Assembly: GCA_963922595.1 (NCBI GenBank)
Contig: CAWUIM010000015.1
Span: 1-54,667, forward strand
Reading direction: 5' to 3'
Length of the DNA stretch: 54,667 nt
DNA from: JAJFFW01 sp963922595
GTDB lineage: Bacteria; Pseudomonadota; Alphaproteobacteria; Caulobacterales; Parvularculaceae
A model generated the notes under the pieces. It saw nothing but the letters and a program-made list of their open reading frames with translations. It did no database searches and had not been told where the DNA came from. A program made the translations under genes and the position numbers. This document shows positions 31,582 to 40,440 of this stretch, piece after piece (positions within the stretch are counted from its first letter, which is position 1; each line of letters opens with the position of its first letter).

Positions 31582-33665
31582 AAAGTATGAGCAAAATAAT
31601 CGCCGCCAGCGCCTCATTGGTTGCAACACCGGTCTTAGCGGACGAGACGAATGATCCGTTTTTGTGGCTGGAAGACGTCGAAGGAGAAAAAGCGCTCGAT
31701 TGGGTGCGCGCCCAGAACAAGCGCTCGCTGGCGGAGTTGGAAGGCGATTCCCGCTTTGAGGCGTTCCACAAGGCGGCGCTCGATATTTACAATTCTGAAG
31801 AACGGATCGCCGCGCCGTCGCTTTCGGGAAAAATGGTGCGCAATTTCTGGCAGGACGCGACCCACGTCCGGGGCCTTTGGCGCCAGGCGACCCTTGAAAG
31901 CTATCTCACCGGCGATCCGCAGTGGGAGACGCTGATCGATTTCGACCGGCTCGCAGACGAGGAGGGAGAAAACTGGGTCTTCAAGGGCGTTGATTATCTC
32001 GCGCCCGATAATGACCGGTGCATGGTGTCGCTTTCCCGCGGCGGCTCGGACGCGGTTGTCCGCCGCGAGTATCTCATCAGTGAAAAGTCGTTTGTCAAAG
32101 ACGGGTTTGTGCTCGAGGAGTCAAAAGGCGCCACGGCGTGGGTCGATGAAGACACACTGCTTGTGGGCGTCGACTTCGGCGCCGGCACCATGACTGACTC
32201 CGGCTACCCGCGGACAACGCGTCTCTTGAAGCGCGGTGCGGGCATATCGGAAGCGCCCGTTGTTTTTGAAGGCGAAAAGGAAGACGTCGGCATTTGGCCG
32301 TACACGATCGTTCGCGATGGAACGACCTATGAATTCATTACGCAGTCTAGAACATTTTTTGAGCGTGAACATTTCATCCTTGGCGCCGATCAAAAACCAT
32401 CAAAGCTTCCCTTTCCGGCGAAGTCGAGCGTCGAAGGCGTGTTGGACGGCTTAATCGTTGCGTCGCTCCAAGAGGATTGGCGCCATAAACGCAAAGGCTT
32501 CAAGTCAGGCGATATCGTCGCGTATGACGTTAAAAAAGACAAAGCCGAGTTGGTGTTTTCACCCAACGAAAAACAGGCGGTCGGCGCGATTGCGGCGCCT
32601 GAGAACGGCCTGCTTGTTCAGCTCCTGGATAATATTGCAGGCAATGTGAAAAAGTTTAACCGTTCGCGCGGCAAGTGGCGATCGGAAGATATATCCTTGC
32701 CGGGTATCGGCGACGTGAGCCTCGGCAGCGTCAATACGTATGGCGATGATTTCTTCCTTTATTTTGATAGCCCGACAGATCCATCGACCCTGTTCTATGT
32801 TGATGAAAAGGGCGAGCGCCTGGACGTGAAGCGGTCGCCCGAATTTTTCGATGCGGCGGGCGTCGTGACGCGGCAACATGAAGCGACGTCAAAAGACGGA
32901 ACAAAAATTCCGTATTTTGTGATTGGCCGCGAAGACGTCATCGAGGCGGGCGATGCGCCGACGATCCAATATGGTTATGGCGGTTTTGAAGTCCCGGTGA
33001 CGCCGGGATACTCCGGAACCATCGGTAAGCTCTGGTATGAAAATGGCGGCGTTTATGTGATCGCAAACATTCGCGGCGGCGGAGAATTTGGTCCCCGCTG
33101 GCATCAGGCGGCGCTCAAAGAAAACCGGCAACGCGCCTTTGACGACTTCTTCGCCGTTTCAGAAGATTTGATCGCGAGGGGGATCACGTCGCCTGAAAAG
33201 CTCGGCGCTTATGGCGGATCCAATGGCGGTCTTTTGATGGGCGCGGCCATGATACAACGGCCCGACCTCTACAAAGGGCAGGCGATCGGCGTCCCGCTGT
33301 TGGATATGTTGCGCTATGACAAGCTATTAGCTGGCGCGTCATGGGTCGGCGAATATGGCGATCCGGATATTGAAGAAGAGCGGGCGTATATTCTGAAATA
33401 CTCCCCCTACCAAAACCTCAAGGCGGACGCCGATTATCCGCGCGTCTTTTTCTTCACGTCGACGAAGGACGACCGCGTCCACCCTGGCCACGCTCGTAAA
33501 ATGGGCGCCAAAATGGAGGAGATGGGCCACCCGTTCCTTTATTATGAAAATATCGAGGGCGGACACGGCGCTGCAGCGAACCGTAATCAGGCGGCGTATC
33601 GCACGGCGCTGCAGTATATCTATTTCATGCGTCAGCTCTCTGACGAAAATTCCAACGAGGAGTGA
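31575..33665 (+). CDS. S9-family prolyl oligopeptidase-type serine peptidase, copy 1
   Basis: A 696-residue exported peptidase. A signal peptide (to ...ATPVLADE) precedes NDPFLWLEDVEGEKALDWVR, the usual opening of S9A enzymes. A seven-bladed propeller spans about residues 80-420, and the alpha/beta-hydrolase domain follows. The catalytic triad is visible: Ser549 in AYGGSNGGLLMG, Asp in TSTKDDRVHPGHARKM (about 630) and His in IEGGHGAAANRNQ (about 663). It would cut short peptides after proline or similar residues, probably in the periplasm. The start may be ATG 31575 or ATG 31587. It is followed 8 bases later by a close paralogue. Confidence 0.92.
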   Translation: MLKSMSKIIAASASLVATPVLADETNDPFLWLEDVEGEKALDWVRAQNKRSLAELEGDSRFEAFHKAALDIYNSEERIAAPSLSGKMVRNFWQDATHVRGLWRQATLESYLTGDPQWETLIDFDRLADEEGENWVFKGVDYLAPDNDRCMVSLSRGGSDAVVRREYLISEKSFVKDGFVLEESKGATAWVDEDTLLVGVDFGAGTMTDSGYPRTTRLLKRGAGISEAPVVFEGEKEDVGIWPYTIVRDGTTYEFITQSRTFFEREHFILGADQKPSKLPFPAKSSVEGVLDGLIVASLQEDWRHKRKGFKSGDIVAYDVKKDKAELVFSPNEKQAVGAIAAPENGLLVQLLDNIAGNVKKFNRSRGKWRSEDISLPGIGDVSLGSVNTYGDDFFLYFDSPTDPSTLFYVDEKGERLDVKRSPEFFDAAGVVTRQHEATSKDGTKIPYFVIGREDVIEAGDAPTIQYGYGGFEVPVTPGYSGTIGKLWYENGGVYVIANIRGGGEFGPRWHQAALKENRQRAFDDFFAVSEDLIARGITSPEKLGAYGGSNGGLLMGAAMIQRPDLYKGQAIGVPLLDMLRYDKLLAGASWVGEYGDPDIEEERAYILKYSPYQNLKADADYPRVFFFTSTKDDRVHPGHARKMGAKMEEMGHPFLYYENIEGGHGAAANRNQAAYRTALQYIYFMRQLSDENSNEE

Positions 33666-33673
33666 TTTGTTAC

Positions 33674-35803
33674 ATGCTGAAAAGCCTCGCCATTTCTATC
33701 GTCACGCTCAGCCTTGCGTCCGCGGCACACGCTCAGGAAGGCGATGATCCGTATTTGTGGTTAGAAGAGATCGAGAGCGACCAGGCGCTTTCGTGGGCGC
33801 GCGCGCAAAATGCGCGCACCAAGAAGGAATTGCTCGACGGGAATGAGACGTTTGATGCTCTTTACAAGGAGGCGCTTGAAATTCTGACTTCTGATGCGCG
33901 GTTGCCTCTGGGGCAAATTCACAACGGCGCTGTCTACAATTTCTGGCAAGACGAAACCCATGTGCGCGGGGTGTGGCGTCGCGCCAGCACAGAAAGTTAT
34001 GTGACCGGCACGCCGGAGTGGGAAACGCTCATCGATTTTGATGTTCTCGCGAAGGAAGAAGATGAAAACTGGATCAGAGGCGGAACCGTTTGCCTCGCCC
34101 CGGAATATCGCCATTGCATGGTGGAGGTTTCCTACGGCGGCAAGGACGCAGGCGTTTGGCGCGAGTTCGATACGGTTGAAAAGGCATTCGTGGAGGGAGG
34201 ATTTTTTATTCCCGAGGCGAAATCGAATGTGGCCTGGTTTGACAAAGATCTGTTGATTGTCGGAACTGATATCGGCGACGACGCGCTCACAGAGTCGGGG
34301 TATCCGCGCCAACTGCGCTCTTGGGAACGGGGCGAGACGTTAAAGGACGCACCTGTCATATTCGAAGGCGAGAAAACGGATGTCTCCGTCGTGCCGATCG
34401 TGGAACATGACGGTGAGAAGACACACCTTTTGGTGCGGCGCGCGCTTACATTTTTCGAGTATGAATACACGCATGCGGAAGGCGCAGGCGATCCTGTTGT
34501 TTTGCCGACGCCGCTCAATGCGACGTTTCAGGGGATCCTTGATGGCCGCGCTGTCTTTTTCCTGCGCGATGATTGGTCTTACGGCGACGCCGCGTTCGAA
34601 AATGGCGCCGTCATTTCCTATCATGTGGACGAGGACGTGGCGGAGGCCATCTTTTCGCCGTCGCCATCTCAGGCGGTCGAAAGCGTCGGTCTTGGTAGCG
34701 ACTCTATCATTATTCAGTATCTTGATAATGTCGCCGACAAAGCGGCGCGCTTTAAGCGCGAGGCCAGCGGCGACTGGGTTCAGCAAAACATCGGTCTGCC
34801 GGAAAACGGCATGGTGTCGCTGGTATCGTCGGGCGGCGGCGTTGATGACGCCTTGCTTTCGTTTGAAAGCATGACGACACCGGACTCACTCTACTTTGTA
34901 ACGGCGCAAAATGACGTTTCGTTGATTCAGGAAACGCCGGCGCTCTATGATGCGACCGATGTCGTGGTTGAACAAAGGTTTGCGACATCAACGGATGGGA
35001 CGAAGGTCCCATATTTTCTGTTGGCGAAGAAATCTGTTCTCGAGGCGGGCGACGCTCCGACAATCCAGTACGGTTATGGCGGTTTTCTGATTGCGGAATT
35101 GCCAAAATATTATTCCGATCCCGGACGTCCTCAGCATGGGGCGCTGGCGGGCAAGATGTGGGTGTCGCGCGGCGGCGTGCTGGTTGTCTCCAATATTCGC
35201 GGCGGTTCTGAATTCGGCCCGCGCTGGCATCAGGCGGCGCTTAAAGAAAACCGGCAACGCTCCTTCGATGATTTTATCGCCATCTCGGAGCATTTGGTCG
35301 AGACAGGCGTCACGACGCCGGAAAAGCTCGGCGCCGTAGGGCGTTCAAATGGCGGTCTTTTGATGGGCGCGATGCTCACGCAACGTCCCGACCTTTACGC
35401 AGCGCTTGATATTGGCGTGCCGCTCCTCGACATGAAGCGGTATAATAAGTTGCTCGCAGGCGCCTCCTGGATGGGGGAATATGGGAACCCAGACATCGAT
35501 GACGAGTGGGCGTATATTTCGCTGTATTCGCCGTACCAGCTGATCGAAGCAGACCAAGCCTATCCCAAGGTTCTCTTTTACACATCGACAAAAGACGACC
35601 GCGTTCACCCCGGACATGCGCGCAAGACGGCGGCGAAAATGGGCGATCTCGGCTACGACTTTTTTTATTATGAGAATATCGAGGGCGGTCATGGCGGCAC
35701 GGCGAACCAGGACCAACTCGCCTACCGCACGGCCCTTGAATACGCCTATTTCGCACATATGTTGATGTCTGGGCAGGCGGGAGAAGTCACATCAGACGAA
35801 TAA
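33674..35803 (+). CDS. S9-family prolyl oligopeptidase-type serine peptidase, copy 2 (tandem paralogue)
   Basis: A 709-residue paralogue of the preceding enzyme, sharing the same layout and long identical stretches such as FGPRWHQAALKENRQR. It has a signal peptide (MLKSLAISIVTLSLASAAHA) and DPYLWLEEIESDQALSWARA. The triad is intact: Ser558 (GAVGRSNGGLLMG), Asp in TSTKDDRVHPGHARKT and His in EGGHGGTAN. The nucleophile elbow has Arg where copy 1 has Gly (GRSNG against GGSNG), and it has an extra loop (PKYYSDPGRPQHGALAG). I chose ATG 33674, 11 bases after GAGGAG; a GTG at 33662 is too close to that site. Probably made from the same message as copy 1. Confidence 0.92.
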   Translation: MLKSLAISIVTLSLASAAHAQEGDDPYLWLEEIESDQALSWARAQNARTKKELLDGNETFDALYKEALEILTSDARLPLGQIHNGAVYNFWQDETHVRGVWRRASTESYVTGTPEWETLIDFDVLAKEEDENWIRGGTVCLAPEYRHCMVEVSYGGKDAGVWREFDTVEKAFVEGGFFIPEAKSNVAWFDKDLLIVGTDIGDDALTESGYPRQLRSWERGETLKDAPVIFEGEKTDVSVVPIVEHDGEKTHLLVRRALTFFEYEYTHAEGAGDPVVLPTPLNATFQGILDGRAVFFLRDDWSYGDAAFENGAVISYHVDEDVAEAIFSPSPSQAVESVGLGSDSIIIQYLDNVADKAARFKREASGDWVQQNIGLPENGMVSLVSSGGGVDDALLSFESMTTPDSLYFVTAQNDVSLIQETPALYDATDVVVEQRFATSTDGTKVPYFLLAKKSVLEAGDAPTIQYGYGGFLIAELPKYYSDPGRPQHGALAGKMWVSRGGVLVVSNIRGGSEFGPRWHQAALKENRQRSFDDFIAISEHLVETGVTTPEKLGAVGRSNGGLLMGAMLTQRPDLYAALDIGVPLLDMKRYNKLLAGASWMGEYGNPDIDDEWAYISLYSPYQLIEADQAYPKVLFYTSTKDDRVHPGHARKTAAKMGDLGYDFFYYENIEGGHGGTANQDQLAYRTALEYAYFAHMLMSGQAGEVTSDE

Positions 35804-35835
35804 GCGCCGATATTGTCAGCCGCGCATGGCGAAAG

Positions 35836-36192
35836 GTGGACATCAAGCTCTCGCTTGATGATGAAATGCACATTTTGCGGTGGCGCCGCGGCTGGTTCGT
35901 AGACGAAGTCTTGTTCGATGATCGCAGGGTCGCCACGTCGACGGGGCTGTTCGGTAGAGAGACGATCTTCGGTCTTGGCGTGAAAACCGACGCCGGCGAA
36001 GAAGTCAGATTGCTCTTCACCATTGATCCCGAAGAGAGTTGGTCCGATTGGACCGGCGAAGGCCGCCCGCGCGGCGTCAGGCTGGAAACAGCCGATCAGG
36101 CGCTCGTCAGTTTCGGCAGCCTCGGGCCGGATTACGCTGAGCCCTTCCGCCAACTCTATGACCGCGCCATTAAAGCCTTCGGCCTTTCATAA
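35836..36192 (+). CDS. Conserved-looking small protein of unknown function
   Basis: A 118-residue soluble protein, without signal peptide or membrane helix, rich in Trp and Gly: ILRWRRGWFVDEVLFDD, GLFGRETIFGL, DWTGEGRPRGVRLE and GSLGPDYAEPFRQLYDRAIKAFG. It looks like a folded beta-rich domain with a C-terminal helix. GTG at 35836 is the first usable start after an upstream frame without ATG; GAAAGG abuts it. It follows the S9 pair by 32 bases. I do not recognise the family. Confidence 0.65.
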   Translation: MDIKLSLDDEMHILRWRRGWFVDEVLFDDRRVATSTGLFGRETIFGLGVKTDAGEEVRLLFTIDPEESWSDWTGEGRPRGVRLETADQALVSFGSLGPDYAEPFRQLYDRAIKAFGLS

Positions 36193-36273
36193 ACTGCGTT
36201 AATTGACTATCGTCGCGCGGCAAACAATGCTGACGCGTCAATAGCGCATTATTTATGAGACGAGGGGCCCTAT

Positions 36274-37713
36274 ATGGCGTGGTGGTTTGAAACAAAGCTC
36301 TGGAAACGCGTATTTCTGGGCCTCATTCTCGGTGTAGGGTTCGGGCTTGCTGTCGCCCAGACGATGGGCGCTGCGCCTGGCGAACCCGGCGAGGCGCTTC
36401 TCGCTCAGGTCAAAATCGTCGGCGATATTTTTATCGCGCTTATCAGGCTTGTTATCGTTCCGCTGATCTTCTTCACGCTCGTGGCGGGCGTGCTCGCTCT
36501 TGGCGATCCCGCAAAGTTGGGCACCATCGGTATAAAGACGATCTTTCTCTACCTCGTGACCACATTCTTCGCCAATTCCATTGGCCTTGCGATGGGCGCG
36601 TTATTCAAGCCGGGGCACGGGGCGGACCTCGGGGCGGCCGATCCGCGCGAAATCTCGACGCAAACCGCGGGATTCTTCGAGCGCATTGTGGAAATGGTCG
36701 CGAAAAACCCGTTTGAAAAATTGATGACCGGCGATCCGATGACGCTTGTCTTGACCGGCTTATTGATCGTCACGGCGGTTTTTATCGCGCGCCGGCCGGC
36801 GACGCTTGACGGCGAGGGCTCGGTTAACGGGGTTGGGTTGGCGACATTCTTCGTCCTGTTGTTCACAGTCGGCGTGGCGGCGGCGTCCGGGGAAATTCTC
36901 GCGGTGATTTTTGCGTCGATCCTGTTTGGGATCTTCGTGCTGTTCTTGCGCGGCGCCGGCGCGCCGATCGCCCGGTTTTTCGCATACGCGTCGGATCGCG
37001 TTCTCGGCGTCACGCAAGTCATTATGGAGCTGGCGCCGTTTGGCGTCTTCGCCCTGATCGCTTATGTGGCCGGCACGCGCGGCATTGAAACCTTCACGAC
37101 GATTTTCTGGTTGGTGATTGCTGTCTATCTGGGCTGCTTTATCCATATGATCGTCACCTATGGCGGGATCATCAGGTTCGGGTTGCGATTGCCCGTTCTC
37201 GATTTTTTCCGCGGTATCGCCGATGCGCAGCTCGTCGCTTACTCCACATCGTCGAGCTCGGCGACCTTGCCAGTGACGATTTCGAGCGTGAGCGAAAATC
37301 TCGGCGTCAGTAAATCCGTGGCTGGATCGGTGTTGCCCCTCGGCGCCACCATCAACATGGACGGAACGGCTCTTTATCTCGGCATTGTCGCGCTCTTCAC
37401 CGCGCAGGCCTTCGGCTATGCGCTCGAGCCTTATCATTATGGGATGATTGCGGTGACGGCGGCGCTGGTCTCAGTCGGGGCGGCGGGCATTCCGTCGGCG
37501 TCATTGTTCCTGTTGGCGACGGTGTTGCAGGTTTTCGATGTAACCCCAGAGCATACCGCGCTGGTTGTGGGCTTCATCTTCCCGTTTGACCGGCTTCTCG
37601 ACATGATGCGCACGGTTGTGAACGTAACGGGTGACGCGGCGGTGGCGACGACCGTTGCGAAATGGGAACACGAGCTTGACGAAGACGTGTTCAGAGCACG
37701 GCCGATGCATTAA
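36274..37713 (+). CDS. Dicarboxylate/amino acid:cation symporter (DAACS family)
   Basis: A 479-residue secondary transporter, about eight helices plus two re-entrant hairpins. The signature blocks are YSTSSSSATLPVTISSVSENLG (Ser-rich hairpin 1) and VLPLGATINMDGTALYLGIVALF (the NMDGT metal/substrate motif). These identify the GltP/DctA family, which imports glutamate, aspartate or C4-dicarboxylates with Na+ or H+. There is an insert of about 60 residues (IDs about 120-170, ADPREISTQTAGFFERIVEMV) as in many marine members. Substrate is not decided. Confidence 0.93.
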   Translation: MAWWFETKLWKRVFLGLILGVGFGLAVAQTMGAAPGEPGEALLAQVKIVGDIFIALIRLVIVPLIFFTLVAGVLALGDPAKLGTIGIKTIFLYLVTTFFANSIGLAMGALFKPGHGADLGAADPREISTQTAGFFERIVEMVAKNPFEKLMTGDPMTLVLTGLLIVTAVFIARRPATLDGEGSVNGVGLATFFVLLFTVGVAAASGEILAVIFASILFGIFVLFLRGAGAPIARFFAYASDRVLGVTQVIMELAPFGVFALIAYVAGTRGIETFTTIFWLVIAVYLGCFIHMIVTYGGIIRFGLRLPVLDFFRGIADAQLVAYSTSSSSATLPVTISSVSENLGVSKSVAGSVLPLGATINMDGTALYLGIVALFTAQAFGYALEPYHYGMIAVTAALVSVGAAGIPSASLFLLATVLQVFDVTPEHTALVVGFIFPFDRLLDMMRTVVNVTGDAAVATTVAKWEHELDEDVFRARPMH

Positions 37714-37751
37714 TTCCGGCCAAATGTGCTCCGGGCGCGGCCTTCCGCCGT

Positions 37752-38090
37752 ATGTGGAGCATGTGGACGGTCAGGATCATTTTGGCTGCGGGCGGCGCAT
37801 TATTGTGCGCCGCTATTGTGTGGGCGCTGGGCGCTGATCCCCGCGGGCTGGGCCCCGTTATTCAGGAAATGCTTGGCGAGCCCTGGAGCATCGTGACGCT
37901 GGTCGATCTCTATCTGGGCTTTTTTATTGCCGCGACGCTGATGGTGATTGTGGAACGCCGGTTGATCGTCGGCCTATTGCTCGCTGTCCCGGTTTTTGTC
38001 GTCGGCAATGTGTGGACCGCGCTGTGGCTCTTCTTTCGATTGCCCTTGATCCTTGGACTGGCGGAGCGCAGCCACTCAGGCGACGCTTGA
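37752..38090 (+). CDS. Small membrane protein, DUF1475-like
   Basis: A 112-residue protein with three to four membrane helices. The segment LGEPWSIVTLVDLYLGFFIAA and the end VGNVWTALWLFFRLPLIL recall the DUF1475 group of small membrane proteins; I am only moderately sure of this. Function unknown. It starts 38 bases after the symporter gene and is on the same strand, so it may be co-transcribed. Confidence 0.55.
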   Translation: MWSMWTVRIILAAGGALLCAAIVWALGADPRGLGPVIQEMLGEPWSIVTLVDLYLGFFIAATLMVIVERRLIVGLLLAVPVFVVGNVWTALWLFFRLPLILGLAERSHSGDA

Positions 38091-38199
38091 CGAAGCCGCC
38101 TTGAATGGCTAAGTGCGCGAGACTATCGGGAAAATAGGACTTTCCCGCGTCCGCCAGCACGCCCTTCCTCATCGAAAAGGAAACGAGGCTGGGGATGTC

Positions 38200-38228
38200 C
38201 CGCCGTCAGGGTAACGCCCTCACGGCGG
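38200..38228 (+). promoter_or_regulatory. Strong hairpin upstream of ffh
   Basis: CCGCCGT-C-AGGG-(taacg)-CCCT-C-ACGGCGG gives 11 paired bases with one C-C mismatch. It begins 110 bases past the stop at 38090 and ends 90 bases before ffh. There is no T-run after it, so it is either a poor terminator or a structure in the ffh leader. No 4.5S RNA motif is present here. Confidence 0.4.
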
Positions 38229-38317
38229 CCAATTGCGTTTGGCGAGCCGGTTTCCCAAATGCGTGCGAACGCTGTGCGAGCAGCGACAACCCGCGTTGAA
38301 AGGCGCAGAGACGGTAA

Positions 38318-39850
38318 ATGTTTGAAAGCCTGAGCGAACGGCTTGGATCGGTCTTCGAGCGCCTCAAAGGAAAAGGCGCGCTTGAAGAGAAAGACGTGAC
38401 GGAAGCGCTCCGCGAAGTGCGTATTGCGCTTCTTGAGGCTGATGTCGCGTTGCCGGTCGCCAAGAGCTTCATTTCCAAGGTCAAGGAACGGGCCGTCGGG
38501 CAGGAAGTTCTGCGCTCTGTCACGCCGGGTCAGCAAGTCATCAAAATCGTCCATGACGCCATGGTCGAGATGCTCGCGGGTGACAGCGGCGACGAGACGG
38601 CGGGCGATCTCAATCTTTCCATGGCGCCGCCGGCGCCAATTCTCATGGTTGGGCTTCAGGGGTCGGGTAAGACGACGTCTACGGCGAAGATCGCCATGCG
38701 TCTTGAAAAGCGCGAAAAGAAAAAAGTTCTCATGGCGTCGCTTGATACGCGGCGTCCTGCGGCCATGGAGCAGTTAAAGATTCTCGGCGAACAGACCGGC
38801 GTCGCCACCTTGCCGATCATCGACGGACAGGCGCCGGCGCAGATCGCCAACCGCGCCATGGAGGCGGCCAAGCTCGGCGGTTATGACGTCGTCATGCTCG
38901 ACACGGCGGGCCGGCTGTCGATCGACGAACAACTCATGGCGGAAATCGCCGAGGTGCACAGTCTCGCAAATCCGATCGAAACGCTGTTGGTGGTTGATGC
39001 GCTAACAGGCCAGGACGCGGTGGAGACGGCCAATCGTTTCAAAGAACGCGTGCCGGTCTCCGGCGTTGTGTTGACGCGGATTGACGGCGATGGCCGCGGC
39101 GGCGCGGCGCTGTCCATGCGCGCTGTAACGGGCGCGCCGATCAAATTTATCGGCGTCGGCGAAAAGCTGGATGCGCTCGATACGTTTGATCCGAAGCGCA
39201 TGGCCGGCCGCATCCTCGGCATGGGCGACATTGTCTCGCTGGTCGAAAAGGCCGCCGAAGACATGGATATGGAAAAGGCGAAGCGCCAGGCCAAGAAAAT
39301 GGCCAAAGGCGACTTCGACCTTGACGATCTGGCTGAGCAATTCCGCCAAATGAAAAAAATGGGCGGCCTTGGATCGATCATGGGACTAATGCCCGGCATG
39401 GGCAAAATGAAAAAGATGGTCGATCAGGCCGGCGGTTTTGACGACAAGGAAATCGTTCGCCAGGAAGCGATCATCAGTTCCATGACGAAAAAGGAACGTA
39501 AGAATCCGAAACTTATGAATGCGTCCCGTAAAAAGCGTGTGGCGGCAGGGTCCGGCACAAGCGTGCAGGAAATCAACAAGCTTTTGAAAGCCCATCGCCA
39601 GATGTCTGACATGATGAAAAAGCTCGGCAAAGGCGGCATGAAAGGGTTGGCATCGCAGATGATGGGCATGGGCGGAGGCATGCCGGCGATGCCGGAAGGC
39701 GCGCCCGATCCGGCCCTGTTGGAAGGCCTTGGCGGCGGCAAGAAAGGTGACGCCGACATCGATTTCGATGCGATCAACAAAGCAATTTCCGGCCAGGGCG
39801 CAATGCCGCCAGGGTTGGGCGGTCTCCCGGGCTTAGGGAAGAAAAAGTAA
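38318..39850 (+). CDS. ffh: Signal recognition particle protein Ffh (SRP54)
   Basis: The GTPase of the signal recognition particle, which targets nascent inner-membrane proteins. The 510-residue protein has the N domain (ALREVRIALLEADVALPVAK), G1 GLQGSGKTTSTAKIA, G2-G3 with DTRRPAAMEQL and DTAGRLSID, G4 TRIDGDGRGG (Arg for the usual Lys of TKxD), and closing loop GVGEKLDALDTFDPKRMAGR. The Met-rich M domain spans about residues 325-455, followed by a Gly/Met/Pro-rich tail. rpsP follows after 61 bases, the common ffh-rpsP order. Confidence 0.98.
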   Translation: MFESLSERLGSVFERLKGKGALEEKDVTEALREVRIALLEADVALPVAKSFISKVKERAVGQEVLRSVTPGQQVIKIVHDAMVEMLAGDSGDETAGDLNLSMAPPAPILMVGLQGSGKTTSTAKIAMRLEKREKKKVLMASLDTRRPAAMEQLKILGEQTGVATLPIIDGQAPAQIANRAMEAAKLGGYDVVMLDTAGRLSIDEQLMAEIAEVHSLANPIETLLVVDALTGQDAVETANRFKERVPVSGVVLTRIDGDGRGGAALSMRAVTGAPIKFIGVGEKLDALDTFDPKRMAGRILGMGDIVSLVEKAAEDMDMEKAKRQAKKMAKGDFDLDDLAEQFRQMKKMGGLGSIMGLMPGMGKMKKMVDQAGGFDDKEIVRQEAIISSMTKKERKNPKLMNASRKKRVAAGSGTSVQEINKLLKAHRQMSDMMKKLGKGGMKGLASQMMGMGGGMPAMPEGAPDPALLEGLGGGKKGDADIDFDAINKAISGQGAMPPGLGGLPGLGKKK

Positions 39851-39911
39851 TCCGAAACGCTGCGCGTATGCGCATGAAGTACACTCACACTGAATTGAAA
39901 GGAAATTCGAA

Positions 39912-40328
39912 ATGGCGTTGAAAATCAGACTCGCTCGGGGCGGCGCGAAAAAGCGGCCCTACTATAATGTTGTCATCGCGGACGTTCGCTCGCCGCGCGA
40001 TGGGCGTTTCATCGAAAAAGTCGGCAGCTACAATCCGCTGCTTGGAAAAGACGACCCGAAACGCTTTCAGTACAATGAAGAACGCGTGAAACATTGGTTG
40101 TCTGTGGGCGCCAAGCCGACTGATCGCGTTGCGCGCTTTTTGTCGGCGAACGATCTCGTGAAATGGGAACGTGGCAACAACCCGAATAAAGCGAAGCCTG
40201 GCCAAAAAGCGCAAGAGCGCGAAGAAGAAAAGCGGGCCAAGGAAGAAGAGGCCAAGGCGGCTGCGGAAGCGCCGGCTGAAGAGGCTCCCGCGGAGGAAGC
40301 GCCCGCTGAAGAAGCGGCGGCTGAGTAA
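39912..40328 (+). CDS. rpsP: 30S ribosomal protein S16 with acidic tail
   Basis: Ribosomal protein S16. The conserved core covers residues 1-85 (MALKIRLARGGAKKRPYYNV, DGRFIEKVGSYNPLL, RVKHWLSVGAKPTDRVARFL). After it come about 50 residues rich in Lys/Glu and then Ala/Pro/Glu repeats (four PAEEA-like units near the end), a tail seen in alphaproteobacterial S16. An AAGGAAATTCGAA ribosome site precedes the ATG. The usual followers rimM, trmD and rplS are absent; a BCCT transporter lies downstream instead. Confidence 0.97.
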   Translation: MALKIRLARGGAKKRPYYNVVIADVRSPRDGRFIEKVGSYNPLLGKDDPKRFQYNEERVKHWLSVGAKPTDRVARFLSANDLVKWERGNNPNKAKPGQKAQEREEEKRAKEEEAKAAAEAPAEEAPAEEAPAEEAAAE

Positions 40329-40440
40329 GAGCCGGACGCTTACCAAACGTCGATCGCTTGCAGCGTGTTTTGTCCCGTTATTGTCTGGGTTATGATGCAA
40401 GCGATGCGAGGAACGTTTTATCGCTAATCTCATTAAATCT

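Noticed and set aside
36760..37437. 225-codon open frame antisense to the DAACS symporter
   Set aside because: Charged, His/Asp/Arg-rich product typical of the reverse of a membrane-protein gene; no start context.
38091..38317. Possible SRP RNA (4.5S) next to ffh
   Set aside because: The conserved GGAA tetraloop and asymmetric-loop core could not be found; only a simple hairpin is present.
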